A DNA stretch of 64,000 nucleotides, from the NCBI GenBank assembly GCA_013349325.1, contig DUZX01000004.1, positions 95,596 to 159,595 on the forward strand. The letters are read 5' to 3'. Source of the stretch: Desulfuromonadales bacterium (lineage in GTDB: Bacteria > Desulfobacterota > Desulfuromonadia > Geobacterales > Pseudopelobacteraceae). Below the pieces are notes generated by a model. The model saw nothing but the letters and a program-made list of their open reading frames with translations. It was not told the origin of the DNA and made no database searches. Each line of letters opens with the position of its first letter. Position 1 is the first letter of the stretch. Shown piece after piece: positions 54,410 through 63,967 of this stretch. Both the position numbers and the translations under genes were made by a program.

Positions 54410-55687
54410 CTAAAATGAGTACCCAAGGTTAACCGTAAATCCACTGGTTGCCTTTGCCGTTATATACGTAACCCCCAGCCGGATATCGGTAAGGATGTTT
54501 TTTACCATATCACCCAGATTTTTCCGTTCGACCCGGGTCCTTCCGAACGAAATCCCGAACTCATCATAACTATCAATGAAAAGGGCATCCCCCATATAGC
54601 GGGTATCAATTCCGAAAACCTCAAGGCCGGTTTCTTTGAACAGAAATTCTGTTGGAATATAAAGCATGAGTCCATTACGAACGACATAATTTTCGATTTT
54701 GGGATCGAAAGAATATTCGCCAATATCAAGAGGAAGCGTCCGATAGTATCCTGCCATATTGCCCATACTGAGCTGATAACTGCTGATGGGAAGTGAATAG
54801 CTGCTGGTTAAAGATCCGGATAGTATCTGGCCTGCAGAAGCCATATCTGCTGATCCAGTCGCCGTATAACCCACCGACGGTGTTATCACCCATGATTTAC
54901 TGATCGGGAAGCTGTAACCGACGCCGAGTCCGATGCTATAACTTTTGGAGCCTTCAATATCAACCATCGTAACCGGCATACTGACGCTTAACGACTCCAG
55001 AGGGTCCTGAAAACGGACCGTATATGCCAATGGCAATGTGAAGCTCTGACTGTTGGAACCACCTTGACTGAGCGAACCAAAGCGGGCCGCTAAAGAGATC
55101 GTATTGGCATTTGATTCCGGCAATGTGGTACCCGAAGTCGCAGGAGCAGAAGCAGCGTTCGTTTCCCTCAAGCTGGTAGCTGTGTTAAGGAAACCACGTG
55201 TAAAATCGGTGGCCACCGACTGTGCCATGGCACTGTTCGGATTTCCGGCAATAGGGTCCGTAGCCGTAGTTTCAGCCAATTTTTTCATAAGCTTATTGAT
55301 AGTATCGCCACCGTTTTTCTTAAACCAATCTTCAAGCTGAGTCTGGCTATCGTCTCGGGTTGTACCGCTGAACGTCTGATTAACACCAAGAGCCGGTATC
55401 TCCAGCTTCATGGAAGCACTTCCTGCAACAGCCGTCACGGTGATAGGAAGTCCACGGAAATTGAGTTTTGCATTTAAGGGGGATGTACTTGTGTAGGTCG
55501 GAATAGAGGCTGAAATCTGTTCCTGGGTAAGACCATTGAACATGTCGCTGACATTTGAGTAACTACGGCTCATAGAATCACTCGCGTTTACCGTCAAGTT
55601 CAAATCAAACAACTGAGCTGCAAAGACACGACTACACATCACGAGCGTAATGAAACAGACCGCGATCATACGAGAAACAGTTTTCAT
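54410..55687 (-). CDS. Secreted, probable outer-membrane beta-rich protein
   Basis: About 425 residues from the ATG at 55687. A signal peptide ends SRVFAAQ. The second half has alternating strands (SYSIGLGVGYSFPISKSWVI, SFTLPLAYTVRFQDPL) and the protein ends in phenylalanine (VNLGYSF), the outer-membrane barrel sorting signal. The middle is Ser/Thr/Ala-rich. I do not recognise the family. It is convergent with the response regulator, across the type-1 repeat. Confidence 0.7.
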   Translation of the reverse strand: MKTVSRMIAVCFITLVMCSRVFAAQLFDLNLTVNASDSMSRSYSNVSDMFNGLTQEQISASIPTYTSTSPLNAKLNFRGLPITVTAVAGSASMKLEIPALGVNQTFSGTTRDDSQTQLEDWFKKNGGDTINKLMKKLAETTATDPIAGNPNSAMAQSVATDFTRGFLNTATSLRETNAASAPATSGTTLPESNANTISLAARFGSLSQGGSNSQSFTLPLAYTVRFQDPLESLSVSMPVTMVDIEGSKSYSIGLGVGYSFPISKSWVITPSVGYTATGSADMASAGQILSGSLTSSYSLPISSYQLSMGNMAGYYRTLPLDIGEYSFDPKIENYVVRNGLMLYIPTEFLFKETGLEVFGIDTRYMGDALFIDSYDEFGISFGRTRVERKNLGDMVKNILTDIRLGVTYITAKATSGFTVNLGYSF

Positions 55688-56043
55688 AAGCAGCCTCCGT
55701 TCAGAATCAAAAGAGATGACAGACATTTTTCAGTTCGGAAAATTACCGTATGAAACCACTAATGTCAAATTTATTTAACTCCTCGTTATACATAGATTTT
55801 AAACGCAGGAAGCACACATTTGAGAATAAATATTAAAATTACATCGGGCAATCGATTGAAAAGAATGTTGTCACAATGTATTTGTCTGCTTGACATCTTT
55901 TAGGTTCGTGTTAAAAGCATCTACAAAATTAAACGTCCTTCTATTTTACAAAAAAGGTACTGGCCTGATGGTTTCTCTACTTGGAAAAAATCGAGACGTC
56001 CGGCATAAAACGCTTGACAGCGATATGCCGGTCGGCCATTTTT

Positions 56044-56085
56044 CGCCACACGACACACGACACACGACACACGCCACACGCCACT
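56044..56085. repeat. Six-copy 7-bp tandem repeat
   Basis: Units in order are CGCCACA, three copies of CGACACA, CGCCACA and CGCCACT. The count was made directly. Confidence 0.85.
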
Positions 56086-56234
56086 CCAATCAATTCCGAC
56101 CGGCTTTCCGCCGATCAACAATTTCATCGTTAGGGGCGCATCGCATGCGTCCGCAGTTAACAATAGCAGCGCCCCTGAATGCACCCTGCTCCCCTGCAAC
56201 GGGAGAATCAGGGAAAGCTTCAGGTCCATTTCAC

Positions 56235-56278
56235 AACGCCGTTATTCCGGTTTGAAGCCGGAAAAACGGCGTTTTTGT
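56235..56278 (+). terminator. Strong hairpin upstream of cheW, terminator-like
   Basis: AACGCCGTT and TTCCGG pair with CCGGAA and AACGGCGTT (one A-A mismatch) around a 7-nt loop, followed by TTTGTGT. It ends about 66 bp before cheW. It could terminate a short upstream transcript or act in the cheW leader. Confidence 0.65.
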
Positions 56279-56343
56279 GTTGCGGGTTCGTAAGACACAC
56301 TACTCAGAAGATCCGATAACAACAAACTTCATGGGGGGTAGTT

Positions 56344-56808
56344 ATGGCTGAAGAGTTACAGACAACCCAGTATTTGACTTTTACGCTGGCCGACGAAATT
56401 TTCGCCGTTGACGTTGCCAGGGTACGAGAAATACTGGAGATGCCCGGCATCACCAAGGTGCCGCAGGTGCCGGATTTCATGCTGGGCGTTATTAACCTGC
56501 GCGGTTGTGTTGTGCCGGTGATCGACCTGCGCCAAAAATTCGGCATGCAGAAAACCGACCAGACGGTTAACACCTGCATCATCGTTGTCGAAATAGCAAT
56601 GGAGGGGGAAAGCACCGTCTTGGGCTCGCTGGCTGACAGCGTGCAGGAGGTAATCGAGATGGAGCCGTCACAGATTGAGGCTGCACCTCATATCGGAACG
56701 AATCTTAAAATAGATTTCATCAAGGGGATGGGTAAGCATGACGGGCGCTTTGTCACGATACTTGATATTGACAAGGTTTTTTCATCGTTCGAGCTGGCTA
56801 CGGTTTAG
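56344..56808 (+). CDS. cheW: Chemotaxis coupling protein CheW
   Basis: The 154-residue protein couples receptors to CheA. It consists of one CheW domain: QYLTFTLADEIFAVDVARVR, PGITKVPQVPDFMLGVINLR, GCVVPVIDLRQKF, LADSVQEVIEM and the ending FVTILDIDKVFSS. GGGGGG lies just before the ATG. It starts the chemotaxis locus and is followed 58 bp later by a receptor gene. Confidence 0.94.
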   Translation: MAEELQTTQYLTFTLADEIFAVDVARVREILEMPGITKVPQVPDFMLGVINLRGCVVPVIDLRQKFGMQKTDQTVNTCIIVVEIAMEGESTVLGSLADSVQEVIEMEPSQIEAAPHIGTNLKIDFIKGMGKHDGRFVTILDIDKVFSSFELATV

Positions 56809-56866
56809 TGAATAAAGTAACTCCAGACAGAGAATCCATACATCACCACACCAAAGAGGAGGCATT

Positions 56867-58555
56867 ATGAGCTGGTATCAAAATCTAAAAATCAGTGTAA
56901 AACTTTTGTCCGCATTCATCGTCGTAGCGTTGATCGCCGCAGCAATCGGTTATATCGGTGTCACAAAATTACATCAGATTGATGACGCCGATACCAAGCT
57001 CTATGAAAAAGTAACTATTCCGCTCAGTGATCTGGGGGATATTTCCGCTTCATTCCAGAGGCAGCGTGTCAATTCACGCGATATTCTTGACGCTCCCACT
57101 CTTGAAGAAAAGCAGAAATTTGCCAATCGCATCAAAGAACTGAGAGAGATTAACAACAAAGCGGTTGAAGATTTTGAAAAATCCATTCTCACCGACGAAG
57201 GGCGCAAGTTGTTTGAAGAGTACAAAAAGAATCGTGCCGCCTACGGCACAGAACTGGACAAAGTAATTGCTTTTGCGCTGCAGAATAAACTCGTTGAAGC
57301 AACGGAAACACTGAAAGGATCGTGTGCCAGAGCCAACATTGAATTACAGGGAAGTATTGACAAGCTTCAGGAAGCAAAACTGAAACAGGCCAAAATGACC
57401 TCGGATGAAAATACCAAGCTCGCAAAAGCGGCTTCACGGTTGATGATTGGACTGGCTATCGCCGGTGCCCTTATAGCGGTCATACTCGGGTTCATCATTT
57501 CCAGCATTATCAGTAATCCGCTGCGCAAGGGGGTTACTTTTGCTCAAGCGGTCGCCGCCGGTGACCTGACGCAGAAGATCGATCTGAACCAGAAAGATGA
57601 AATCGGACAGTTGGCCTCTGCACTCAACGAAATGGTGAGCAAGCTTGGCGGCATCGTCGGTGAGGTCATGGCTGCCTCCGACAACGTCGCCGCCGGCAGT
57701 CAGGAACTCTCAGCTACCGCCCAGCAGATGAGTCAGGGTGCGACAGAACAGGCAGCCTCTGCCGAAGAAATATCTTCATCTATGGAAGAGATGGCTTCCA
57801 GCATCCGCCAGAATACCGACAACGCCATGCAGACCGAGAAGATTTCCATTAAGAGCTCGGTTGATGCCAAAGAAGGTGGCAAAGCTGTTACCGAAACCGT
57901 GGCTGCCATGAAAGAGATTGCCACCAAGATCAGTATCATTGAGGAGATCGCCCGTCAAACCAACCTTCTGGCACTTAATGCCGCAATCGAGGCTGCCCGC
58001 GCCGGCGAGCACGGCAAAGGTTTCGCGGTTGTAGCCTCCGAAGTCCGCAAACTGGCCGAGCGCAGCCAGTCTGCAGCAGGTGAAATCTCCGGTCTTTCAA
58101 CCCGCAGCGTTGCAATTGCCGAGCAGGCTGGCGAGATGCTGACTCGTATGGTACCGGATATTCAGAAGACCGCCGAATTGGTTCAGGAAATAACCGCCTC
58201 CAGCAAAGAGCAGGATACCGGAGCCGAACAGATTAACAAGGCTATCCAGCAACTTGACCAGGTTATACAGCAGAACGCATCCGCTTCGGAAGAGATGGCT
58301 TCCACCTCGGAAGAGCTCTCCAGCCAGGCTGAACAGCTGCAGCACAGCATAAGCTTCTTCGACATCGGCACCGCTGGACGGCGCAGTGCATCTGCGCCAC
58401 TCACCCGTAAACCGGCCCACAAGGTTCAGATAGCCCACAGCAAAAGCTCTGCGCATACGACAGCACCGGCAAAACGCAACCCAACCGACGGTATCAATCT
58501 GCAACTCGGCCATGCCGGTCCGGATCATTTAGATGACGAGTTTGAGAAATTTTGA
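56867..58555 (+). CDS. Methyl-accepting chemotaxis protein, four-helix sensor
   Basis: The 562-residue receptor has membrane helices at about 12-31 and 190-215 flanking a periplasmic four-helix-bundle sensor (4HB_MCP type), a HAMP domain ([20 protein letters not shown]), and the signalling hairpin with [20 protein letters not shown] then [20 protein letters not shown]. The C-terminal tail after about residue 500 is basic and lacks a CheR-tethering pentapeptide. Its ligand is unknown. GAGGAGG precedes the ATG. Confidence 0.93.
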   Translation: MSWYQNLKISVKLLSAFIVVALIAAAIGYIGVTKLHQIDDADTKLYEKVTIPLSDLGDISASFQRQRVNSRDILDAPTLEEKQKFANRIKELREINNKAVEDFEKSILTDEGRKLFEEYKKNRAAYGTELDKVIAFALQNKLVEATETLKGSCARANIELQGSIDKLQEAKLKQAKMTSDENTKLAKAASRLMIGLAIAGALIAVILGFIISSIISNPLRKGVTFAQAVAAGDLTQKIDLNQKDEIGQLASALNEMVSKLGGIVGEVMAASDNVAAGSQELSATAQQMSQGATEQAASAEEISSSMEEMASSIRQNTDNAMQTEKISIKSSVDAKEGGKAVTETVAAMKEIATKISIIEEIARQTNLLALNAAIEAARAGEHGKGFAVVASEVRKLAERSQSAAGEISGLSTRSVAIAEQAGEMLTRMVPDIQKTAELVQEITASSKEQDTGAEQINKAIQQLDQVIQQNASASEEMASTSEELSSQAEQLQHSISFFDIGTAGRRSASAPLTRKPAHKVQIAHSKSSAHTTAPAKRNPTDGINLQLGHAGPDHLDDEFEKF

Positions 58556-58643
58556 AAAACAGACCTTGCGTCATTTCTAACTCGGTAGGCAGAAGCTTCT
58601 AAAGAGCAGGTGGCACTAATCTGGTACAAAGGACATAATTTCC

Positions 58644-59957
58644 ATGTCATTTCAAACAGACTGCCAACTTTTCTCCAACGGACATGGATCAGAAGCTGAA
58701 TACCTCTGCGCCTGGCGGGGTTCCCTCTCTCCGGTAATAGACACCTTACGACGGATGGCCGGAACCACCGAAGACGAATTTCTGTAGATTGGTGTTGAGG
58801 TACAGGGCTTTTATCAAAGGTCTGTAGATATTACCCGGGCATCGGAGCAGTTACTTGAGGTCGTTTCCGGTGAACAGGTTCAGGCTCTGACCGGACGTCT
58901 GCAGCAGATGATTACTGACATGGAATCCTATCTGACGGAGGCCCGTACCCGTAGCAGCACGAGTTGTCATACACTGGAGCAGGTACAAGTTCTCCTTGAT
59001 ATGCTTTCAGAACCGTTGGCAGGATTCCAGAAGATGTATAAAACACTCCGGATGCTGGGTATCTCAACAAAGATTGAAAGCGCCCGTCTTGGTGAGATGG
59101 GGAGCGGCTTCGTTAATCTGGCTCTGGACTTTGAAAAGCTTTCCCACCAGGTCAACGAACGTTGTACGCAATTCGGCACCACGGTTTCAACCATCTCCGC
59201 CGGGGTTACCAGCAGTATCAGCGAGGTGGTTTCCTCACAACAGATGCATGACATGACGCGTCAACAATGAAAAAAGTCGCACAAACAATCTGTGATATTG
59301 CCATCTTTGTCACGGACATCGAAACGATCGGCTCCGAAATCGACCTAATCGCGCTTAATGCCCAGATCATGGCCGCCCATACCGGTTCCGAAGGCGCCGC
59401 GCTCTGTGTTCTGGCCGAGGCGATCAAGCGGCTTTCGGATGAAGCGATTCATCAAACCGACTCAGTTGCGAGCATCCTGAAAAAGATACATTCCGCCACG
59501 GAACTTTTATCTGTCGGCGCTGATGAAAAACAGCATGGTGGTCGACTTACATTCATGCAAGAAGATGCGTCCGAAATAGTGGGGGCGCACCCGCATGAAC
59601 ACGGAACTTTTATCACTGATAGCCGACCTGAGTGACCGAGTTGCATCCCTTACTGATGATGTAGAACGTTCGGTATCGGACTTACATGTTCACGAACGGA
59701 CCAAAGCCATGTCAGACGGTGTGTTCGCAGAACTTGAGCAGATAGTAGTGCAGTCGCGCCAGATTGTGCCGGCCAGCACCGAGTTCAAACAGAACCTGCG
59801 TTACATGGAGGAGCGCTACACCATGGAGAGTGAGCGCTGCATTCATGAGGCACTTGCCCGAAAGCAGAGCGGACAGTCGGCTGTTGTCGAACAGTATGCA
59901 GCAAAACCCGATTCCGGCAATGATTCAGAATTCGGGGATAACGTAGATCTTTTTTAA
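58644..59957 (+). pseudogene. MCP-like chemotaxis protein, broken in three places
   Basis: From the ATG at 58644 (AAAGGA upstream) the frame meets TAG at 58785-58787, codon 48. The same frame continues to a stop at 59270 (ISTKIESARLGEMGSGFVNL; SSQQMHDMTRQQ). The next part, KKVAQTICDIAIFVTDIETI with DLIALNAQIMAAHTGSEGAA, is in another frame to 59635. A third frame carries ELLSLIADLSDRVASLTDDV to 59957. Joined, they would give about 435 residues of long helices with a receptor-like LIALNAQI motif. One nonsense codon and two frameshifts make it a pseudogene. Confidence 0.8.
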
Positions 59958-60052
59958 AAGTAGGAGTCAGAAGACAGGAGTAAGAAGTCTTTAACTTTAA
60001 GTCCTTATTCTGACACCTAAATTCTGTGTTCTGTCCTCCCAAGGAGTTAACC

Positions 60053-60400
60053 ATGCCAATCAACAGTTCTAGCCGCGAAAATGGCGACATCGTCATCACC
60101 AGCGGAGATAGGCTGACGATTGAAAACGCAGCCGAATTTTCACGAATCGCGCGCGAGGCCCTCACGACCGCACATGTTGTAACCGTAGAGTTTGAACCTG
60201 ATGTTGCAATCGATATTACCGGTATTCAGCTTATCTGCTCAGCCTGCAGGAGTGCCTCTGCCGTCGGGAAGGTTTTTACGTGTCGAGGCTCACAGCCGCA
60301 CTCTTTGGCTGAAATTATCAGCAGCAGTGGAGCTGAGCGCAACGTTGCCTGCAAGTATAACAACGATTCAAGCTGTTTCTGGTTCGGAGGAGTCCCGTAA
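60053..60400 (+). CDS. STAS-domain protein
   Basis: The 115-residue protein (ATG at 60053 behind AAGGAG) has the STAS layout, with TIENAAEFSRIAREALTTAH and the loop VAIDITGIQLICSACRSA, where the threonine at the usual Ser/Thr phosphorylation position is kept. STAS proteins act as anti-anti-sigma or scaffold switches; in chemotaxis loci they are common but poorly characterised. Its stop overlaps the cheY-like start (TAATG). It looks intact between two broken genes. Confidence 0.75.
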   Translation: MPINSSSRENGDIVITSGDRLTIENAAEFSRIAREALTTAHVVTVEFEPDVAIDITGIQLICSACRSASAVGKVFTCRGSQPHSLAEIISSSGAERNVACKYNNDSSCFWFGGVP

Positions 60401-60754
60401 TGGCTAAACTGATCATGTCTACTGATGATTCGGCCAGTATCCGTCAGATGGTAGTGTTCATTCTCAAACAGAATAGCTATGACGTAATCAAGACTGTTGA
60501 CGGAAGGGATGCTCCGAGCAAGCTGAATAGCCAGAAAGTCGATATGCTTCTGACCGACCTCAACATGCCCAACATGGACGGCATCGACCTCATCTAAGCG
60601 GCTCGCGCCGGAACATTGAACAAGTTTATACCGATAGTCATGCTGACAACGGAATCAAAACGACACCAGGAAAGCAGACGGCAAAGCGGTCGGCGCCTCC
60701 GGTTGGATCGTCAAGCCTTTCAAGCCGGAACAACTGATAGCTGTCATAAAATAA
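60400..60754 (+). pseudogene. CheY-like response regulator, broken
   Basis: The first 65 codons read MAKLIMSTDDSASIRQMVVF and MLLTDLNMPNMDGIDLI, an excellent CheY with acceptor Asp. Codon 66 is TAA (60595-60597) where family members have a lysine or similar. The same frame goes on with FIPIVMLTTES, then an indel near 60670 moves the rest, DGKAVGASGWIVKPFKPEQL, into another frame ending at 60754. Two lesions in a 118-codon gene mark it as a pseudogene. Confidence 0.85.
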
Positions 60755-60771
60755 GTGTTGGGGTGAACTCT

Positions 60772-62889
60772 ATGATAGAACAAGCAATTGCTACCTATCG
60801 CGAGGAAGCTGGTGAACTTCTGGCCGAACTTGAGACATCCCTGCTTGATCTGGAAGAAACACCTGATGACAACGATCTGATCAACCGTGTATTCCGTGCC
60901 ATGCACACTATCAAGGGTTCAGGCGCCATGTTCGGTTTTGACGAGATCGCCACGTTTACGCACGAAGTCGAGACCGTCTTCGACATGGTACGCAACGGCA
61001 AGATGACCGTCACCAAGCGCCTGCTGGACTTGACTCTCCAGTCTCGCGACCATATCACCTATCTGCTCAGCTGTGCCATCGGCATGGAAGTCGATCGCCG
61101 CGCCGGAGATGAAATTATCGCTGGCCTGCGTCAGCTTGTACCGCAACCGGAAAGGCCGCACAAAGGCTCAACCGAAATACCATCCATCTCACTTCCGACA
61201 GTATCAGAGGAAGATCTGGCCAATGAAAACACCTGGCGCATCCGTTTCCGGCCCGCCCCCAACATCCTGATGTGTGGTACCAACCCGATAATTCTGATCA
61301 ATGAGCTGCGCGCTCTCGGTACGGCTCATGTTGTTGCCCAAATGGACGCCATCCCGCAGCTTTCCGGCATTGTGCCTGAAAACCTCTACATCTACTGGGA
61401 CATCATTCTGACCACTTCCAGAGGGGAAGATGCCATCAAGGATGTCTTCATCTTTGTCGAGGACGACAGTGACATCAAGATTGAGCTGATCGATAAAAGC
61501 GGGCTGATTGACAGAGAAGAAGGTTACAAGAAATTGGGCGAAATCCTCGTTGAGCGTGGCGACCTTTCTCCGGTTGAAATGCAGAAGATCCTGATGCAGC
61601 AGAAGAGGTTCGGTGAACTGCTGGTTGAGCAGGGCATCGTAACTCCAGAAAAAGTTCAGGCCGCTCTGGTAGAGCAGCAGCATGTAAAGAGTGTCCGCAA
61701 AGAACGCAGCGAAACGCCACACGCAGAGACTACCGCCAGCATCCGTGTTCCTGCTGAACGCCTTGATCAACTGATCAACCTGGTCGGAGAAATGGTGACC
61801 GTACAGGCCCACCTGGCGCAGGTCTCACTGGCTGGCGGCGATGCTACTTTCATCGCCATATCTGAAGAGGTGGAACGCCTGACAAACGAGCTGCGGGATA
61901 CCGCTCTCAATATCCGCATGCTTCCGATCGGCAGTACCTTCAGCAAATTCAAACGTTTGGTACGCGATCTCTCAAATGAACTCGGCAAAGAGATTGAAAT
62001 GGAAACATTCGGTGCCGAAACCGAGGTTGACAAGACCGTTATCGAAAAACTGAATGATCCGCTGGTACATATTATCCGTAACAGCATTGATCATGGCATT
62101 GAAATGCCGGAAGTACGCAGAGCAGCGGGTAAATCACCCGTCGGTAAAATATACCTGGGCGCTGAACACTCGGGAGACTCTGTTCTGGTAACTATCAGGG
62201 ACGACGGTGCTGGCCTGGACCGCAACACCATTCGAAACAAAGCTGTTGAAAAGGGCCTGCTCTCAGCCACAGCTGAACTATCCGACCGTGATATATACTC
62301 CCAGATATTCGCCCCCGGGTTTTCGACCGCCTCTAAAATCACCAGTGTCTCCGGACGCGGGGTCGGAATGGACGTTGTCAAACGCAGTATTGAGGGGCTG
62401 CGTGGATCAATCGGTGTAGACAGCGTTCGCGGTAGCGGCACCACCATCACCCTGAAAATTCCGTTGACGCTGGCGATAATCGACAGCCTGCTGGTCAAGA
62501 TCGGGAAGGATCATTTTGTTTTGCCACTGGCAGCAGTAGAGGAATGCATCGAACTGACCCGAAATGATGTAAAACATTCGCACGGTCGGAATCTTGTCAA
62601 TGTGAGAGGTGCAATCGTCCCCTACATACCGCTACGAGAACATTTTAATAGTTTCGGCAGCCGTCCGGAGATTGAACAGATCGTAATTGCTGATATACAC
62701 GGGACAAAAGTCGGATTTGTCGTGGACAGCGTTGTTGGTGAACACCAAACCGTCATAAAATCCCTGGGCAAAGTGTACCGTGATGTGAAGGGCATTTCCG
62801 GGGCGACAATCCTTGGTGATGGAACAGTTGCCCTGATACTTGATATGAACGTCCTGTTGCAGAATAGAGAACAGCTGGTAAACGGTTGA
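60772..62889 (+). CDS. cheA: Chemotaxis histidine kinase CheA with MshEN-like insert
   Basis: The 705-residue kinase (ATG at 60772; the frame upstream is cheY debris) has an Hpt domain with His45 in MHTIKGSGAMFGF. A dimerisation region follows (ERLDQLINLVGEMVT), then the ATPase boxes DPLVHIIRNSIDHGIEMP, TIRDDGAGLDR and SGRGVGMDVVKRSIEGL, and a C-terminal CheW-like domain. Between Hpt and dimerisation, residues about 254-303 hold two tandem copies of K/R-x-GE-x-LVE-x-G (KLGEILVERGDLS, RFGELLVEQGIVT). This recalls MshEN/GspE N-terminal domains. No standard P2 CheY-docking domain is obvious. Confidence 0.92.
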   Translation: MIEQAIATYREEAGELLAELETSLLDLEETPDDNDLINRVFRAMHTIKGSGAMFGFDEIATFTHEVETVFDMVRNGKMTVTKRLLDLTLQSRDHITYLLSCAIGMEVDRRAGDEIIAGLRQLVPQPERPHKGSTEIPSISLPTVSEEDLANENTWRIRFRPAPNILMCGTNPIILINELRALGTAHVVAQMDAIPQLSGIVPENLYIYWDIILTTSRGEDAIKDVFIFVEDDSDIKIELIDKSGLIDREEGYKKLGEILVERGDLSPVEMQKILMQQKRFGELLVEQGIVTPEKVQAALVEQQHVKSVRKERSETPHAETTASIRVPAERLDQLINLVGEMVTVQAHLAQVSLAGGDATFIAISEEVERLTNELRDTALNIRMLPIGSTFSKFKRLVRDLSNELGKEIEMETFGAETEVDKTVIEKLNDPLVHIIRNSIDHGIEMPEVRRAAGKSPVGKIYLGAEHSGDSVLVTIRDDGAGLDRNTIRNKAVEKGLLSATAELSDRDIYSQIFAPGFSTASKITSVSGRGVGMDVVKRSIEGLRGSIGVDSVRGSGTTITLKIPLTLAIIDSLLVKIGKDHFVLPLAAVEECIELTRNDVKHSHGRNLVNVRGAIVPYIPLREHFNSFGSRPEIEQIVIADIHGTKVGFVVDSVVGEHQTVIKSLGKVYRDVKGISGATILGDGTVALILDMNVLLQNREQLVNG

Positions 62890-62901
62890 AGGAGTCCACC
62901 C

Positions 62902-63807
62902 ATGGCATCATCACTCGACGAAGCGCTGCAGCGCACCAATCTTTCCCAGTCAAATCAGATGGAAATGCTGACGTTCCGTCTGACTGATAACCAGCTTTAC
63001 GGCATCAATGTTTTCAAGATCATAGAAATCATCGAGTGCCCAAGCCGAATTGACCGGATGCCTAATTCGCATCCGGCAGTCAAGGGTGCTCTTGATTTTC
63101 GCGGTAATGCTCTGGCCGTCATCGACCTGTCTGACGCGGTCGGCCTTGCTACCAAAAATTATAGGGATGAGTTGGCTTATATCATTATCTGCGAATATAA
63201 CCGAGCGCTTACGGCTTTTATAGTCCATGCCCCTGATACTCTTCTGACACGCAGTTGGGCGGATATTCACAAACCGGAAGGCGTCAATGCTCGGTCACTG
63301 GTTGCTATTGCCTACAACGATAGCGGCGAAGCGATCATGCTACTGGATATTGAATCGATACTCTCCAACGTAGTCGGTATTGATAGCGACCTCTCAACTG
63401 CTGCCATGACCGATGTTGAGGAAAAAGGAAATGGACGACATGTGCTTGTAGTTGATGATTCACGTACGGCAATCATGCTCCTGCAATCAGTATTGGATAA
63501 AATGTGCTTTACCAACACTGCAGTAATGTCGGCTGACAAAGCACTGGAATATCTTGAAAAAAATTATACAAAAGTTGATCTGGTAATATCGGATATTGAA
63601 ATGCCCGGCATGGATGGATTCACCTTCACTCGTACCCTGCGTGAGCATTGTAATTATAAGAATTTGAAAGTAATCCTGCACAGTTCGATGAGTAACCCGT
63701 CAAATCAACAAAAAGCCGAACAGTCCGGTGCCAATAAGTTTGTTGCCAAATTCGACCCTGATTCTCTTTCGGAGGAGATTTTCAGTCTGATCGGACTAAA
63801 TAGATAG
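62902..63807 (+). CDS. cheV: CheV-type coupling protein with receiver domain
   Basis: The 301-residue protein has an N-terminal CheW domain (MEMLTFRLTDNQLYGINVFK, VKGALDFRGNALAVIDLSDA) and a C-terminal receiver (RHVLVVDDSRTAIMLLQSVL; acceptor Asp in LVISDIEMPGMDGFTF). CheV couples receptors to CheA and tunes adaptation through phosphorylation. GGAG lies before the ATG, 12 bp after cheA. With cheY broken, this receiver is the only intact phospho-acceptor partner of CheA in the window. Confidence 0.93.
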   Translation: MASSLDEALQRTNLSQSNQMEMLTFRLTDNQLYGINVFKIIEIIECPSRIDRMPNSHPAVKGALDFRGNALAVIDLSDAVGLATKNYRDELAYIIICEYNRALTAFIVHAPDTLLTRSWADIHKPEGVNARSLVAIAYNDSGEAIMLLDIESILSNVVGIDSDLSTAAMTDVEEKGNGRHVLVVDDSRTAIMLLQSVLDKMCFTNTAVMSADKALEYLEKNYTKVDLVISDIEMPGMDGFTFTRTLREHCNYKNLKVILHSSMSNPSNQQKAEQSGANKFVAKFDPDSLSEEIFSLIGLNR

Positions 63808-63824
63808 ACGGAGAAGAGTCCCGC

Positions 63825-63897
63825 ATGTAACCGTCAACAGTAGAGCATCGCGGGAAGATCGGTGGGAAGATAGATGGTGCTCGGTTGACGGTTACAT
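63825..63897. repeat. Perfect 14-bp inverted repeat after cheV
   Basis: ATGTAACCGTCAAC (63825-63838) is inverted at 63884-63897, with a 45-nt spacer. It lies between cheV and the terminator at 63924. Confidence 0.8.
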
Positions 63898-63923
63898 TTC
63901 CATGGTGTTACGATTAAACGCAG

Positions 63924-63963
63924 AAGAGCCCCGCACATCTGATGATATGCGGGGCTCTTTAAT
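63924..63963. terminator. Terminator between cheV and the rRNA operon
   Basis: AAGAGCCCCGCA and TGCGGGGCTCTT form a 12-bp stem, with TTTAATTT after it on the plus strand. The 5S rRNA approaches from the other side, so it may serve both. Confidence 0.9.
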
Positions 63964-63967
63964 TTAT

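Larger units (their letters stand above)
55688..56343. other. Gene-free stretch upstream of cheW
   Basis: No convincing gene in about 650 bp. The left 170 bp are A/T-rich and should hold the promoter of the minus-strand secreted-protein gene. The right part holds a 7-bp tandem repeat, an AGGGGCGC...GCGCCCCT inverted pair at 56129-56176 and a long hairpin at 56235-56273, ahead of the cheW start. Confidence 0.75.

Noticed and set aside
55740..56340. c-di-GMP (GEMM) riboswitch upstream of cheW
   Set aside because: The GGCAAACC and GACGCAAAGCC core words are absent; only a generic hairpin and repeats remain.
58785..58787. TAG as pyrrolysine or a readthrough codon
   Set aside because: The gene also has two frameshifts and no PylB-D genes are seen; decay is the simpler reading.
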